36,621 nt of DNA from an uncultured Bacteroidales bacterium (lineage in GTDB: Bacteria > Bacteroidota > Bacteroidia > Bacteroidales > WCHB1-69). Made by a program: the position numbers and the translations under genes. The stretch spans positions 1 to 36,621 of the forward strand of contig CAJOKR010000007.1 of NCBI GenBank assembly GCA_905235135.1. The letters are read 5' to 3'. Of the stretch, positions 6,553 through 15,709 are shown piece after piece (position 1 is the stretch's first letter; each line of letters opens with the position of its first letter). The notes under the pieces are model-generated. The model was given only the letters and a program-made list of their open reading frames with translations, was not told the origin of the DNA and did no database searches.

Positions 6553-9500
6553 TTACCGGATCAGTGTCACGTTGCCCTTTTGTTCCAGTTCGTCGCCGTC
6601 TTTGCAGGTGCCCTTGAAGTACCAGTCGTAAACGCCCCGCTGGCACTCTTTCCCCTTGAAGGTGCCGTCCCAGCCGATTTCCTGGCTGTGGGTTTCGAAG
6701 ACCTTTTCGCCCCAGCGATCATAAATCATGAAGTGGCAGTCCACGAGGATGTCGCTGCGCACGTATAAGATGTCGTTCTGCCCGTCGCCGTTGGGAGTGA
6801 AGCTGTTGGGGATGAAGACGAACGGCATGTCGCACACAATCGGCTGCACCTTGATGGTCACGGTGTCGGTGCGCTGGCAGCCGAAGGTGTCGGTGACGGT
6901 GATGGTGTAGGTCATGGTCGTGTCGGGCGTGATGAGGGTGTTTGGTTGTGTCGGGGTCTCCATGAACTGCGAGGGTGTCCACTGGTAGGTGTAATCGCTT
7001 CCGTAATCGGTTGAATGCAAGGTGGTTTCGTGGTAGGCGATAACCTCGTGCAGGTCACACCAGGCCTCCAGTGGTTCCGGGAATGTGCCCTCCCTCACGG
7101 TGATGAACCCGGTGGCGGTGGCCATACATCCGAGCGCGTCGGTCGCCGTAACGGTGTAGCTGGTAGAATGTTGCGGGGTTACGTGCGGATGCTCGCCGTC
7201 GTAAATGGAACCGTCGCCCAATTGCCAAGCGTACTGATACGGGGAAATGCCGCCAATGCAACTCACCCCTAACTCGATGTAGTCCTCAAAGCAGAGCAGG
7301 TAGTCCACATTGCCGTAAATCCTTAGCTGGTGGACGGTTACGTCGAAGGAATAAATCCGGATGCACTGAGCGGTGGTGACCCGCGCATAGTAGGTGCGCG
7401 AGGTTGCAGGTGAGACGTGGATGATTTCGGTGTTTCCTGAAATAAACGTTTGGAAATCAGCTGATTCCGACCATTCGATATGGTAGCTGTCGGCGCTGCT
7501 GACGGTGAGGGTCAGCGTGGCCGTATCGCCGAGGCAGATGATGGAGTCTCCGGTGAGTACGGCATCCAAGGTGTGGACCTCCACGTGCTGGGTCAGCGTA
7601 TCGACGCAGGCAACGGTGGAGGCGATGAGGGTGTAGGTGGTGGACTGGCTGGGAGTTGCGATAGGGTTGGAAATGGCTGGATTGTTCAGCGATTCGGCGG
7701 GTGTCCAGTGGTAGTTGACCCCGATGGACGGCGGGATGCCTAATTCGGCAAAGTCACCCTCGCACATCGCGACGGTGGGCAGCGTGGAGGAGGTGTTGGC
7801 GAGCACCAGAATCCGCTTCCGCAGGGTGTCGGAGAGGTTGCAGCTGCCTAAGTCGTGCACCATTAACATCACTTCGTAGTAGCCGGTATTCTGGTAAAGA
7901 TGCCAGGGCTCCCATTGGGTGGAGGTGGTGCCGTCGCCGAAATTCCATAAGACATCGGTTTGTGAACTAATAAGTTGCGAGTAGTTCTCGAAGAATACGG
8001 TGTCGGGGAGACAGATTACGTTGGGCATGAGGAAGTCTGCGACGACCACGGGCATACTGAAGTCGATTTTGATGGCGCCGAGGTTGCAGTTTTCGCTGCC
8101 ATTCACGTTGGAGTGCGCCCCCGGGGTGGTCGGGAAGGTGCTCTGACCGCCGCATCCCGCACACACAGCCTGGTAAATCCGTCCGTGCTTGTCGAAACGG
8201 CTCGTGCCGCCATCGACGTGCTCCCTTGCGCTGCTCGCGGCCCCTCCGAAGTAGGTGGCATACACGAGGTTGGAGGCATCGTTGCTGATGGCCATGAAGT
8301 AGAAGTCGCTGCCGTCGGTGGTGGACTGGAAAGCATCCGCAGTGACGGGCAGACCGGCGGTGCCGCCGAACCCGTTCAGCTGCGACGAGCCCCAGCCCGA
8401 CAGGTAGATGTTGTTGCAGTAATCGACCATCAGCGCGGTGGGGGAGATGTCCGGACCGCCAGAACCGCTGCCGAAGGCCGTGGACCACACGACATTAGAG
8501 AGGTTTTTCGACAGTTTGGTCAGGAATTGTCCGCCGCCCGGCACGTAGTAGCCCACATTCTGTATCCACTGCATCCCGTCGGCGAAGGTTTGTCCCAAGA
8601 TGTGCGGGAAATCCTCGTCATCGCCTTTGATGAGGTAGGCTTGGTCGTAGCTGGTTTTGCCTAAATAGGTGCTGTGCAACAGCAAGTTACCGTTGGCCGA
8701 TAGGTGCCCCACGAAACCGTCGGCGATGTCCGCGCTGTCAGTGCGGGTCGTCTGGAGAGCGCCGGCTGTCACGGGCAGGTCATCGGAAGTGGTGCCGCCG
8801 CAGAAATAGACGCTCTTGTCGGCTGCCACAAACATGCTGTAGCCTGCATCGTTGCCCGAACCGCCGTAGCAGACGCTCCAAATCAACGTGGACAAATCCT
8901 GACTCAACTTGAAGATGCAAGCCGACTGTTTTCCGGTAGTGTCTGGTTGATAGATAGTTGTGGTGGTCGGGAAATTGGTTGAATGGGTGGAGGTGACCAC
9001 GTAGACGTTACTGCTCTCATCCACGATAATCTCACCCCGGTTGTCGTCGGCATAGTTGATGCGCAGCCCGTAAGCGGTGTTGACACCGTCGTTTTTGCTT
9101 CCGCCGATGTAGGTGGAGGCGGGCAGTTGCGTGCCATCTGCGCTCAGTTTGGCGACGAAAATGTCTGAGCCGTTCAGAAATTTCATCGTCGTGGAGAGCG
9201 TGGTGTTCGGACCGCCATTGAAGGAGGTGTCGTAAGCATCGGGGGTGACGGGAAAGTCAGCCGATCCGGTGATGCCGAAAATGTAAAGTTCGTCGTTTTC
9301 GTTAACGTGCAGGCTGTGCGGGATGTCGGCCACGCTACCTCCGAGGTAGGTGGAGTAGTGCAGAAAGCTGCCGGTGGCGTCGAACTTGGAGATGGAGACG
9401 TCCACTTGACCGGCGAAGTCGAGCTGATAGGCGCCGAGGGTGACCGGGTAGCCGGTGCCGAAGGCGATGCCGCCGCCGTAGAGGTTGCCGTGCGAGTCGT

Positions 9501-10305
9501 AGGTTGCCGTGTAGCCCCAGTTGTCGGCGGTGGAACCCGAGTAGGTGGAGAAGACGACCGTCGGATCAATGACCAAAGGCAGGGTGGGGGAATAGTCGCC
9601 AAGATCGAAGGTGACGGTGCTGCCCTGAAGATGGTAGGAGCAGGCAATGATGATGGTATCTCCTTGGTTGTTAATCTGATATGCTAACGGTTGCAGCTCC
9701 ACAACGCGGTCCACGGCAGTGTGCAGCAGCAATTCTTCTCCCACTTTCGCGATACTTTTCAGTCCGTCGTAGCGCAGTCGGATCTGTTTCGGGTCGCCGC
9801 CCGGAGCCACGTGGAACTCGTATTTCAAATAGTCACGGTCGTCGAGGAAGAGAAGGTCGATTTTCTCGTAGAGTTGGTTGTATTTCAACTCATTGAAAAT
9901 CGGAACGTTGGAAGCCCAATGCTTAGGGTCGCGACCGAGAAAGTAGTTGTAATGGTGACTGTAGGGGTCAGCCCCCGTTACCGTTGCTTCCGCGTTGGCA
10001 TCCAAGAAGTTGACGCGGTAGGCGGCTGCATCCATGAGGGTGCTGGCAATCGGTTTGCCTTCGTGCTTCGCCTCGTAGAAATCGTGCAGCTGCTGGGGAT
10101 GCAACTGCGTGACGGTAAGGGCGTTGTGCTCGAAAAAGAGGGAACCGCTATTGGTCTTTGCGACAAATCGCACGTTCGCATCCCATTGGCCGAGGTTCTG
10201 CACAAATTCCCATCGCCGCGCCGACAACGTGTCTGCCGGCTTGCGTGCTGTAAGCGTGGCAAACGGCAATAACAACAGCAACAGGATTGTGTACAGATTT
10301 TTCAT
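6553..10305 (-). CDS. Large secreted protein with SBBP repeats, PKD domain and T9SS type B sorting domain
   Basis: A 1250-residue exported protein. The signal peptide (MKNLYTILLLLLLPFATLTA) is followed by a DUF7948-like N-terminal domain (RRWEFVQNLGQWDANVRF onwards). A run of SBBP beta-propeller-like repeats reaches about residue 770, with recurring STYLGG, ATYFGG and STYIGGSKNDG. A PKD-like domain near 775-850 contains VLWNFGDGTTST, and Ig-like domains follow with AVTVT-type strands. The last 85 residues (FIPNSFTPNGDGQNDILYV ... YDRWGEKVFET) are a CHU_C/type B sorting domain, which directs T9SS export and surface attachment. Its ligand is unknown. A -7 element sits 18 bp before the start, in the gap after maf, so the gene probably has its own promoter. 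Confidence 0.92.
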   Translation of the reverse strand: MKNLYTILLLLLLPFATLTARKPADTLSARRWEFVQNLGQWDANVRFVAKTNSGSLFFEHNALTVTQLHPQQLHDFYEAKHEGKPIASTLMDAAAYRVNFLDANAEATVTGADPYSHHYNYFLGRDPKHWASNVPIFNELKYNQLYEKIDLLFLDDRDYLKYEFHVAPGGDPKQIRLRYDGLKSIAKVGEELLLHTAVDRVVELQPLAYQINNQGDTIIIACSYHLQGSTVTFDLGDYSPTLPLVIDPTVVFSTYSGSTADNWGYTATYDSHGNLYGGGIAFGTGYPVTLGAYQLDFAGQVDVSISKFDATGSFLHYSTYLGGSVADIPHSLHVNENDELYIFGITGSADFPVTPDAYDTSFNGGPNTTLSTTMKFLNGSDIFVAKLSADGTQLPASTYIGGSKNDGVNTAYGLRINYADDNRGEIIVDESSNVYVVTSTHSTNFPTTTTIYQPDTTGKQSACIFKLSQDLSTLIWSVCYGGSGNDAGYSMFVAADKSVYFCGGTTSDDLPVTAGALQTTRTDSADIADGFVGHLSANGNLLLHSTYLGKTSYDQAYLIKGDDEDFPHILGQTFADGMQWIQNVGYYVPGGGQFLTKLSKNLSNVVWSTAFGSGSGGPDISPTALMVDYCNNIYLSGWGSSQLNGFGGTAGLPVTADAFQSTTDGSDFYFMAISNDASNLVYATYFGGAASSAREHVDGGTSRFDKHGRIYQAVCAGCGGQSTFPTTPGAHSNVNGSENCNLGAIKIDFSMPVVVADFLMPNVICLPDTVFFENYSQLISSQTDVLWNFGDGTTSTQWEPWHLYQNTGYYEVMLMVHDLGSCNLSDTLRKRILVLANTSSTLPTVAMCEGDFAELGIPPSIGVNYHWTPAESLNNPAISNPIATPSQSTTYTLIASTVACVDTLTQHVEVHTLDAVLTGDSIICLGDTATLTLTVSSADSYHIEWSESADFQTFISGNTEIIHVSPATSRTYYARVTTAQCIRIYSFDVTVHQLRIYGNVDYLLCFEDYIELGVSCIGGISPYQYAWQLGDGSIYDGEHPHVTPQHSTSYTVTATDALGCMATATGFITVREGTFPEPLEAWCDLHEVIAYHETTLHSTDYGSDYTYQWTPSQFMETPTQPNTLITPDTTMTYTITVTDTFGCQRTDTVTIKVQPIVCDMPFVFIPNSFTPNGDGQNDILYVRSDILVDCHFMIYDRWGEKVFETHSQEIGWDGTFKGKECQRGVYDWYFKGTCKDGDELEQKGNVTLIR

Positions 10306-10322
10306 AATCGGAAAATAGGGTG

Positions 10323-10330
10323 CAAAGATA
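10323..10330 (-). promoter_or_regulatory. -7 element upstream of the SBBP/PKD gene
   Basis: The minus strand reads TATCTTTG followed by CACC. It lies in the 36-bp gap between maf and the SBBP/PKD gene, 18 bp before the start codon. A TTTG occurs 14 bp further upstream, shorter than the usual spacing. Confidence 0.55.
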
Positions 10331-10341
10331 GAAATTTTCGA

Positions 10342-10932
10342 TTACAAACACATCTGTTCCAGCATCGTCCAAAGCAGTCTTGTCGGCAGCCCCATGACAT
10401 TGTAGAAGGATCCTCGCACCTCGCGGATTCCGACGCGGCCGATCCATTCCTGCACGCCGTAGGAACCCGCCTTGTCGAACGGCTGGTAGGTGTCTATATA
10501 ATATTGTATCATGTCGTCGGACAAGGTCTCGAACACCACGTCGGTGGCGCGATAGTTCGTAAGCTGCTTCTGCGGGGTGGCTACCGTCAACCCGCTATAG
10601 ACCGTGTGCGTGTTGCCGGACAGCATCTTGAGCATCCGCTCGGCATCCGCCTTGTCTTTCGGTTTGCCGATAATCTGTCCGTCCACAACCACGATGGTGT
10701 CGCACGTGATGAAGATGGTCTTCGGGTCGTACTGGGCCATGTCGATGGGAGAGAGTTTCAGCCGCGACAGGTGCATCACGATTTCCTCGGGACTCCACGC
10801 GGGGTCGTAAGTTTCCTCCACGTCGGTGGTGAGGATATCGAAGTCGATGCCCATGCCCGCGAGCAACTCGCGCCGGCGTGGGGATTTCGAGGCGAGATAG
10901 ATTTTATGGTTGTTCAGATTGTCCAGTAACAT
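10342..10932 (-). CDS. maf: Maf family nucleoside triphosphate pyrophosphatase
   Basis: A 196-residue cytoplasmic enzyme that hydrolyses non-canonical or excess nucleoside triphosphates (the dTTP/UTP type in well-studied members) to monophosphate and pyrophosphate. The N-terminal substrate loop LASKSPRRRELL (13-24) is diagnostic. Downstream come DVEETYDP, the ITCDTIVVVDGQIIGKPKD block holding the conserved aspartate, and FDKAGSYGVQEWIG near 153-166. The length is normal. Codon 1 is an ATG giving MLLDNLNNHKIYLAS. Two palindromes lie upstream, separating it from the glucan operon. Confidence 0.95.
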   Translation of the reverse strand: MLLDNLNNHKIYLASKSPRRRELLAGMGIDFDILTTDVEETYDPAWSPEEIVMHLSRLKLSPIDMAQYDPKTIFITCDTIVVVDGQIIGKPKDKADAERMLKMLSGNTHTVYSGLTVATPQKQLTNYRATDVVFETLSDDMIQYYIDTYQPFDKAGSYGVQEWIGRVGIREVRGSFYNVMGLPTRLLWTMLEQMCL

Positions 10933-10959
10933 TCTCGTTATAGGGATTTATTTACGTAT

Positions 10960-10987
10960 GTAGAGACGGGGCGCGCCCCGTCTCTAC
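10960..10987. repeat. 28-bp palindrome with GC-rich centre
   Basis: A perfect palindrome: the standard GTAGAGACG/CGTCTCTAC arms surround GGGCGCGCCC. It lies in the maf upstream region, 20 bp from the next copy. Confidence 0.9.
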
Positions 10988-11007
10988 GATAAAAATGTAA
11001 AAACGCC

Positions 11008-11035
11008 GCAGAGACGCAATGCATTGCGTCTCTAC
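11008..11035. repeat. 28-bp palindrome with CAATGCATTG centre
   Basis: Arms GCAGAGACG and CGTCTCTAC (one mismatch) around the self-complementary centre CAATGCATTG. It starts 6 bp beyond the GH57 stop codon, so it lies at the 3' end of the glucan operon and may act as or mark its terminator. Confidence 0.9.
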
Positions 11036-11041
11036 ATTTGT

Positions 11042-12241
11042 TTATTCGTTTTGTTTGGACTCCAACTGCAGTTTCACGTCGTTCAGCACGTTCATGTAAT
11101 TGATGAACGCCTGATAGGGAGAGGAATAGACCTCGAAGTTACGTTTCACGAAGCGATGGCCGAACCATTTGGAACTCATGAAGTTGAAGTGGTCGGCGGC
11201 CTGCAGGCGTAGCCAGCTGAGCTTGGCCTCCACGTTGTCGGACTTCTGGTAGAGCGGCTCTAACTTGAAGAGTTGGCGGAAGGCCTCCTGCTGCAGTTCG
11301 TTGCCGATCCACTCGTTGGTGTCTTTCTCCTCGCCGGAGCAGGAAATCGGCCACGGGGCGTGCATGGTGGCGGGACTCAGATCCAAATCGATGGCCTCGG
11401 AAGGCGTGATGAACGAGTAGCTCTCGTGTTTGATCAGCGCGGTGACCAGCGACTTGAAGAAGTCGAAGATGCCGGTGTCGGCGGTATAGTGCTCGCCGAT
11501 GGTCTCATAGTCCCAGAACAGGTTGATGAGAGGAGTGTCGCTCTCGGTGTTGACGTTCTCAAGGAAGCGCATGTACTTTTCGGCGGTCAGCGGGTACTGG
11601 TCCCAGCTCTGGTCGGCGAAGCGCAGCGTGATGTCGTCGCACAGTTGGTAGGAGCGCAGCAGTAGTCGCACATCCGTCTGGTAAGGGTTGCAGTAGAGGT
11701 AGGTCGGGCTCTTCCAGCCGAGGATGTGGCGCGCACCCTCGGTGAGGATGACGCGGTAGCCGGCGTTGCCGAGCCATTCGCCGATTTCATCGGAGTAGAT
11801 GATTTCGGTGTTGCAGAAGGAGACGGGCTTCACGCCGAAGGTCTCCATCAGCAGTTCTTCCTGCAGCCGCACTTGCTCCATGAAGGCACTTTCGCCATGC
11901 AGCGAGGCAATGCTGTGGGTGTAGGTGCTGCCGGTGATCTCCACGCAGCCCGTGGCGACCAGCTCCTTGAAGCTCTCGATGACCTCCGGGCAGTAGTTCT
12001 TGAACAGCATGATGGAGCTGCCCGAGATGCTGAAGCTGCAGCGGAAGCTGTCGGGGTTCTGGCGGATGATTTCCAGCAACATCCGGTTGGCCGGCAGGTA
12101 GCACCGCTCCGCCAGACGCTTCGTCAGATACTGGTTCTGGTATTCGTCGAAGTAGTGGTGATCCTGATTGATGTCAAAAAAGCGGTACGTGCGCAGACGG
12201 TACGGCTGACTGATCTGAAAGTGGAAACATATCTTATTCAT
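11042..12241 (-). CDS. Glycoside hydrolase family 57 alpha-glucan enzyme
   Basis: A 399-residue cytoplasmic protein matching GH57 alpha-amylase-type enzymes, which act on alpha-1,4-glucans with retention. The start MNKICFHFQISQPYRLR corresponds to GH57 region 1 with its histidine. FCNTEIIYSDE places a likely nucleophile glutamate at 146, and LFWDYETIGEH a candidate acid/base aspartate at 244. A C-terminal helical region follows (about 300-399). The catalytic assignments are by motif position only. It is the last gene of a three-gene operon, overlapping the upstream glycosyltransferase by 8 bp. In Bacteroides the same trio is linked to glycogen metabolism, so the likely substrate is intracellular glycogen. 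Confidence 0.92.
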   Translation of the reverse strand: MNKICFHFQISQPYRLRTYRFFDINQDHHYFDEYQNQYLTKRLAERCYLPANRMLLEIIRQNPDSFRCSFSISGSSIMLFKNYCPEVIESFKELVATGCVEITGSTYTHSIASLHGESAFMEQVRLQEELLMETFGVKPVSFCNTEIIYSDEIGEWLGNAGYRVILTEGARHILGWKSPTYLYCNPYQTDVRLLLRSYQLCDDITLRFADQSWDQYPLTAEKYMRFLENVNTESDTPLINLFWDYETIGEHYTADTGIFDFFKSLVTALIKHESYSFITPSEAIDLDLSPATMHAPWPISCSGEEKDTNEWIGNELQQEAFRQLFKLEPLYQKSDNVEAKLSWLRLQAADHFNFMSSKWFGHRFVKRNFEVYSSPYQAFINYMNVLNDVKLQLESKQNE

Positions 12242-13520
12242 AATGCAAAGTTTTTTCGTAAATCTTGACTAATTTCTTGGCCACATATTCCCATTTGAGG
12301 TTATCGACCTCGGCGGCACCCTCCTCGGCGAAGAGCTTGGAGAGGGCGGGGTAGTGGAGCAGACCATAGATGGCATCCGCGGTGGCGTCAATATCCCAGA
12401 AATCGACCTTGATGGCGTGGGTGAGCACTTCGGAGACACCCGACTGTTTGGAGATGACCACGGGCACGTGGGCGCGCATGGCCTCCAGCGGGGAAATACC
12501 GAAAGGCTCTGATATTGAAGGCATTACATAAACGTCGCTCATGCCGAACATCTTGTTGATGTCGTCACCGCGCAGAAATCCGGTGAAGTGGAAGCGGTCG
12601 GCGATGCCCAATTCGGCCACGCGCTCGATGATGTGGGGCATCATGTCGCCGTCGCCGGCCAGCACGAAACGTACGTTGGGGTCTTTATCCAAGACGCGCT
12701 TGGCGGTCTCCACGAAATAGTCGGGACCTTTTTGGAAGGTGACGCGGCCGAGGAAGGTGACAATCTTCTCGGAGACGAACTTCTGCCGCTCCACCTTTTT
12801 CTCGTTGGGCTCCACGGCGTTGTGCAGCGTGAAGACCTTTTCGGCGGGAATGCCGTATTTGTTGATGACGATATTGCGAGTGAGGTCGCTGACGGCGCAC
12901 ACCGCATCGGAGGCCATCATGCCCTCCTTCTCCATGCCATAGACGATGTCGTTGTAGTTCTCACCACTGCGGTCGAATTCGGTGGCGTGGATATGCACCA
13001 CCAACGGCTTACCCGAGGCGCGCTTAGCCGCAATGCCGGCGCGGTAGGTAAGCCAGTCGTGCGCGTGGATGAGGTCGAAATCCTCGTTCTTGGCAATCTC
13101 CGCGGCGATGTTGGCGTACTGGTTCACCTCCTGCATCAGGTTAGGACCATATTTGCCGGAGAAGATGTACTTGCGCTTCTCGCTGGTGGATTTCTCAAAC
13201 ACGCCGCTCTCAATCTGGTTGATGACGTTGTAGTAGTCGTCAAGCCCCACGTAGGGGATGAGCTTGCTGTTGACCTGGATGTAGGAGGTCTGTCCGGTGC
13301 GCTGGAAGAAGTCGGAGCTTTGCAGGTCCACCTCCACATCGCTACCGTTGACGATTTTGACGTAGCTGGTGTCCTCATCGCCGGAGGCCTTGGGCATCAC
13401 GAAGGTGACGTTCACGCCGTTGATGGCGAGACCTTTGGTGAGCCCGTAGCAGGCGGTCCCCAACCCTCCGGAGATGTGGGGCGGGAACTCCCAGCCGAAC
13501 ATTAAAGCTTTGATAGCCAT
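12234..13520 (-). CDS. Glycosyltransferase (GT4-type), probable glycogen synthase
   Basis: A 428-residue GT-B fold enzyme. The N-terminal loop FGWEFPPHISGGLGTACYG binds nucleotide sugar in glycogen-synthase-like enzymes. IHAHDWLTYRAGIAAKR is the acceptor-side motif, and FLGRVTFQKGPDYFVE opens the C-terminal domain. SEPFGISPLEAM carries the paired glutamates (E-x7-E) that contact the donor. Together with GH57 and a GH133 debranching enzyme it most likely builds or remodels alpha-1,4-glucan from an NDP-glucose donor; donor and product are inferred. It starts 20 bp after the debranching gene and overlaps GH57, so the three are co-expressed. Confidence 0.9.
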   Translation of the reverse strand: MAIKALMFGWEFPPHISGGLGTACYGLTKGLAINGVNVTFVMPKASGDEDTSYVKIVNGSDVEVDLQSSDFFQRTGQTSYIQVNSKLIPYVGLDDYYNVINQIESGVFEKSTSEKRKYIFSGKYGPNLMQEVNQYANIAAEIAKNEDFDLIHAHDWLTYRAGIAAKRASGKPLVVHIHATEFDRSGENYNDIVYGMEKEGMMASDAVCAVSDLTRNIVINKYGIPAEKVFTLHNAVEPNEKKVERQKFVSEKIVTFLGRVTFQKGPDYFVETAKRVLDKDPNVRFVLAGDGDMMPHIIERVAELGIADRFHFTGFLRGDDINKMFGMSDVYVMPSISEPFGISPLEAMRAHVPVVISKQSGVSEVLTHAIKVDFWDIDATADAIYGLLHYPALSKLFAEEGAAEVDNLKWEYVAKKLVKIYEKTLHYE

Positions 13521-13540
13521 AATAGTATATTAAGTTCGTC

Positions 13541-15484
13541 CTATTTTTTCACTTGTTCGATTTTCCATTTCATATAGAGCAGTGCAGCCACGCTCCATGC
13601 CTGCGAAATGCAGCCGTTGGGCTTGTATGGCGGGTCTCCGTCGGTGATTTCGGCCACCGTGGAGAGACCGTAGTAGGTCATGCAGCCGTCGAAGCGGTAG
13701 AGGATGCGGTTGAGCACATCGGGGGCGCTGTCGGGATAGACGTGCAACATGCAGTCGGTGAGGGGGAACAGCAGCCACGGCCAAACAGTACCTTGGTGAT
13801 AGGCGGCGTCGCGCTCGGCCTGCGTGCCCATATAGTGGCCCTTGTATTCGGGATCCTTGGGTGAGAGGGAACGGACCCCCTTGTCAACCAGCAGCTCCTC
13901 GGTGACGCGCTTCAGCACTAACTGTTTGAGCCGTTCGCTCATGGGCGAGAAGGGCAGGGAGGCGGCAATCAGCATGTTGGGACGCACCTGGAAGTTCTTG
14001 TAGTCGCCATCGACGTAGTCGGCGAGGTAACCCATCTCCTTCGACCAGAAGGTGTCTTTGAAGACAGCGGGGAAGTTGACGGTGATGGGTTCCCAGTCGG
14101 TGAGGAACTCCTTGTCGCGGCTGGAGCGGGAGAGGTCCAATGCGAACTTGATGGCGTTGTACCACAGTGCGTTGATCTCCACCTGGCAGCCGGTGCGCGG
14201 GGTCACGGGACGGCCGTTCACGATGGCATCCATCCAGGTGAGGGCGAGGCCGGGGCCGCCGGCGTAAATTAGCCCGTTCTCCAACATGCGGATGTTGTTC
14301 ATCGTGCCGTCGCGGTACGCGCAGAGGATTTGCTTGATGACATCCCCGTATTTGGTCCAGAGTTTCCGGGGTTTGTTGACGTGGTCGAAGTAGATTTGCA
14401 GGCTGCGGATGAACCAGAGGGGGGCATCCACGGAGTTGTAGCTGGCGTTGTCGCCGGCGCCGATGTTGGGGAAGAGGCCGTCTTTGAGGTCGGCAATCAT
14501 CGAGTCGGCAATCTCCTCGAAGAGCGAGATTTTGCCAATAGCTAAGGTAAGTCCGGGCAGGGCGATGAAGGTGTCGCGGCCCCAGCGCCCGAACCACGGG
14601 TAGCCCGCGATGATGTCGGTACGGTCGTTGCGCTTCACGATGAACTGCTCGGCGGCGTTCTTCAGGCAGCTGGCGAAATTGTAGCGGGGCGTGCGCTTCT
14701 TGGCCTCCGAGGTGTAGAGTTTGGCGATTTCGGCGGCATCCATCGGTTCAGTGCCGATGGTGAGGTAGAGCTCCTTGCCCTTCACTTTTGCCGTGAGGGT
14801 GCCGGGCCGCCAAAGGTCCTCGTGACCGTCGTAGCCACGTTTCAGCTCCTCTTCATATTCTATATTATAGTACCAGTCGGGATGATGCTCATAGTCCACC
14901 GGAGCCGAGAACTGAAAATAGACGGGCGTGTAACCGTTGTACATGCAGAAGCCGACGCCATTGTCCACGGTTTCGAAACCAGTGTGTACATCGCTGTTGG
15001 CGTGGGTGAGCTGGTGGATGTTGCGGAAGGCCAGCAGCGGCTCCACCTGCAGGGCAATCTCATCGACCTTGTCGAGGAAGGTGTATTTGATGATCAGCCG
15101 GTCGGCGTCGTGCTGGAAGAGCATCGACTTCTGGAAGTTGAACTTCCCGACGCGGTAGTCATACACCGGCACGCTGTCGGCGGAGAAATTCTGCAGGTAT
15201 TTGTTGCCCTTGGGGTCAATGGCGCCACCCTTGTATTGGTGGATGCTCAGGTGGAAGTCCATGTCGTTGACCACGATGTTCTCGTTGAGGCCGGAGACCA
15301 GCAGGTGGCGTTCTCCGTTGAAGTTGTCCTGCGGCACGATGAATAGGCCGTGGTATTTGCGGGTGTTGAGGCCGCAGAGGGTGGTGGTGGCGAAGGCGCC
15401 GGAACGGCTGCAGCGCAGGATCTCCCGCTCCTTCGCGAAGTTGATGTTCACCAGTTTCTCTTTGTCAAATGCGATATAACTCAT
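13541..15484 (-). CDS. Glycogen debranching enzyme, amylo-alpha-1,6-glucosidase (GH133)
   Basis: A 647-residue cytoplasmic enzyme that removes alpha-1,6 branches from glycogen-like glucan. The N-terminal domain begins with FAKEREILRCSRSGAFATTT and GLNTRKYHGLFIVP, typical of archaeal/bacterial GDE. The (alpha/alpha)6 catalytic half contains IIAGYPWFGRWGRDTFIALPG (from about 293), LTWMDAIVNGRPVTPR, QVEINALWYNAIKFA and HQGTVWPWLLFPL. The aspartates in GRWGRD and TWMD are the expected general acid and base. First gene of the operon; a -7 element sits about 94 bp upstream. The carboxy end is basic (KWKIEQVKK) with no export signal. Confidence 0.95.
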   Translation of the reverse strand: MSYIAFDKEKLVNINFAKEREILRCSRSGAFATTTLCGLNTRKYHGLFIVPQDNFNGERHLLVSGLNENIVVNDMDFHLSIHQYKGGAIDPKGNKYLQNFSADSVPVYDYRVGKFNFQKSMLFQHDADRLIIKYTFLDKVDEIALQVEPLLAFRNIHQLTHANSDVHTGFETVDNGVGFCMYNGYTPVYFQFSAPVDYEHHPDWYYNIEYEEELKRGYDGHEDLWRPGTLTAKVKGKELYLTIGTEPMDAAEIAKLYTSEAKKRTPRYNFASCLKNAAEQFIVKRNDRTDIIAGYPWFGRWGRDTFIALPGLTLAIGKISLFEEIADSMIADLKDGLFPNIGAGDNASYNSVDAPLWFIRSLQIYFDHVNKPRKLWTKYGDVIKQILCAYRDGTMNNIRMLENGLIYAGGPGLALTWMDAIVNGRPVTPRTGCQVEINALWYNAIKFALDLSRSSRDKEFLTDWEPITVNFPAVFKDTFWSKEMGYLADYVDGDYKNFQVRPNMLIAASLPFSPMSERLKQLVLKRVTEELLVDKGVRSLSPKDPEYKGHYMGTQAERDAAYHQGTVWPWLLFPLTDCMLHVYPDSAPDVLNRILYRFDGCMTYYGLSTVAEITDGDPPYKPNGCISQAWSVAALLYMKWKIEQVKK

Positions 15485-15577
15485 CTTATATACTCTCTTT
15501 TTCTTGTTTCAGATTGTCTTTTATTACTTTTTTTTGTTATAATTCACCCAATTACATTAATATAATGGTTGAATCGG

Positions 15578-15585
15578 CAAAGATA
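15578..15585 (-). promoter_or_regulatory. -7 element of the glucan operon
   Basis: The minus strand reads TATCTTTG, preceded by an A/T-rich stretch, about 94 bp before the debranching-enzyme start. No TTTG is found at the usual -33 distance. The rest of the 225-bp gap (15485-15709) holds A/T runs and the terminator of the upstream gene. Confidence 0.5.
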
Positions 15586-15651
15586 TATTTTTTTGTTTTT
15601 GGGTGATTGAGTTTTTTTTCATTTTTTTTGAACACGCAGACAAGCTGGCAC

Positions 15652-15683
15652 AAAAAAAATCCCGGGCCTTGCGGTCCGGGATT
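15652..15683 (-). terminator. Rho-independent terminator of the choice-of-anchor J gene
   Basis: On the minus strand AATCCCGGACC and GGCCCGGGATT form an 11-bp stem (one wobble) with a GCAA loop, followed by eight T. It lies 27 bp past the stop codon at 15710, a textbook intrinsic terminator. Confidence 0.93.
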
Positions 15684-15709
15684 TTGGGATAGGATGTTAA
15701 TCCGGGAGA

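Noticed and set aside
12588-13505. A 305-codon plus-strand frame opposite the glycosyltransferase
   Set aside because: Composition (H, V, G, D rich) is typical of the antisense of a GC-rich gene, and no domain or start signal is visible.
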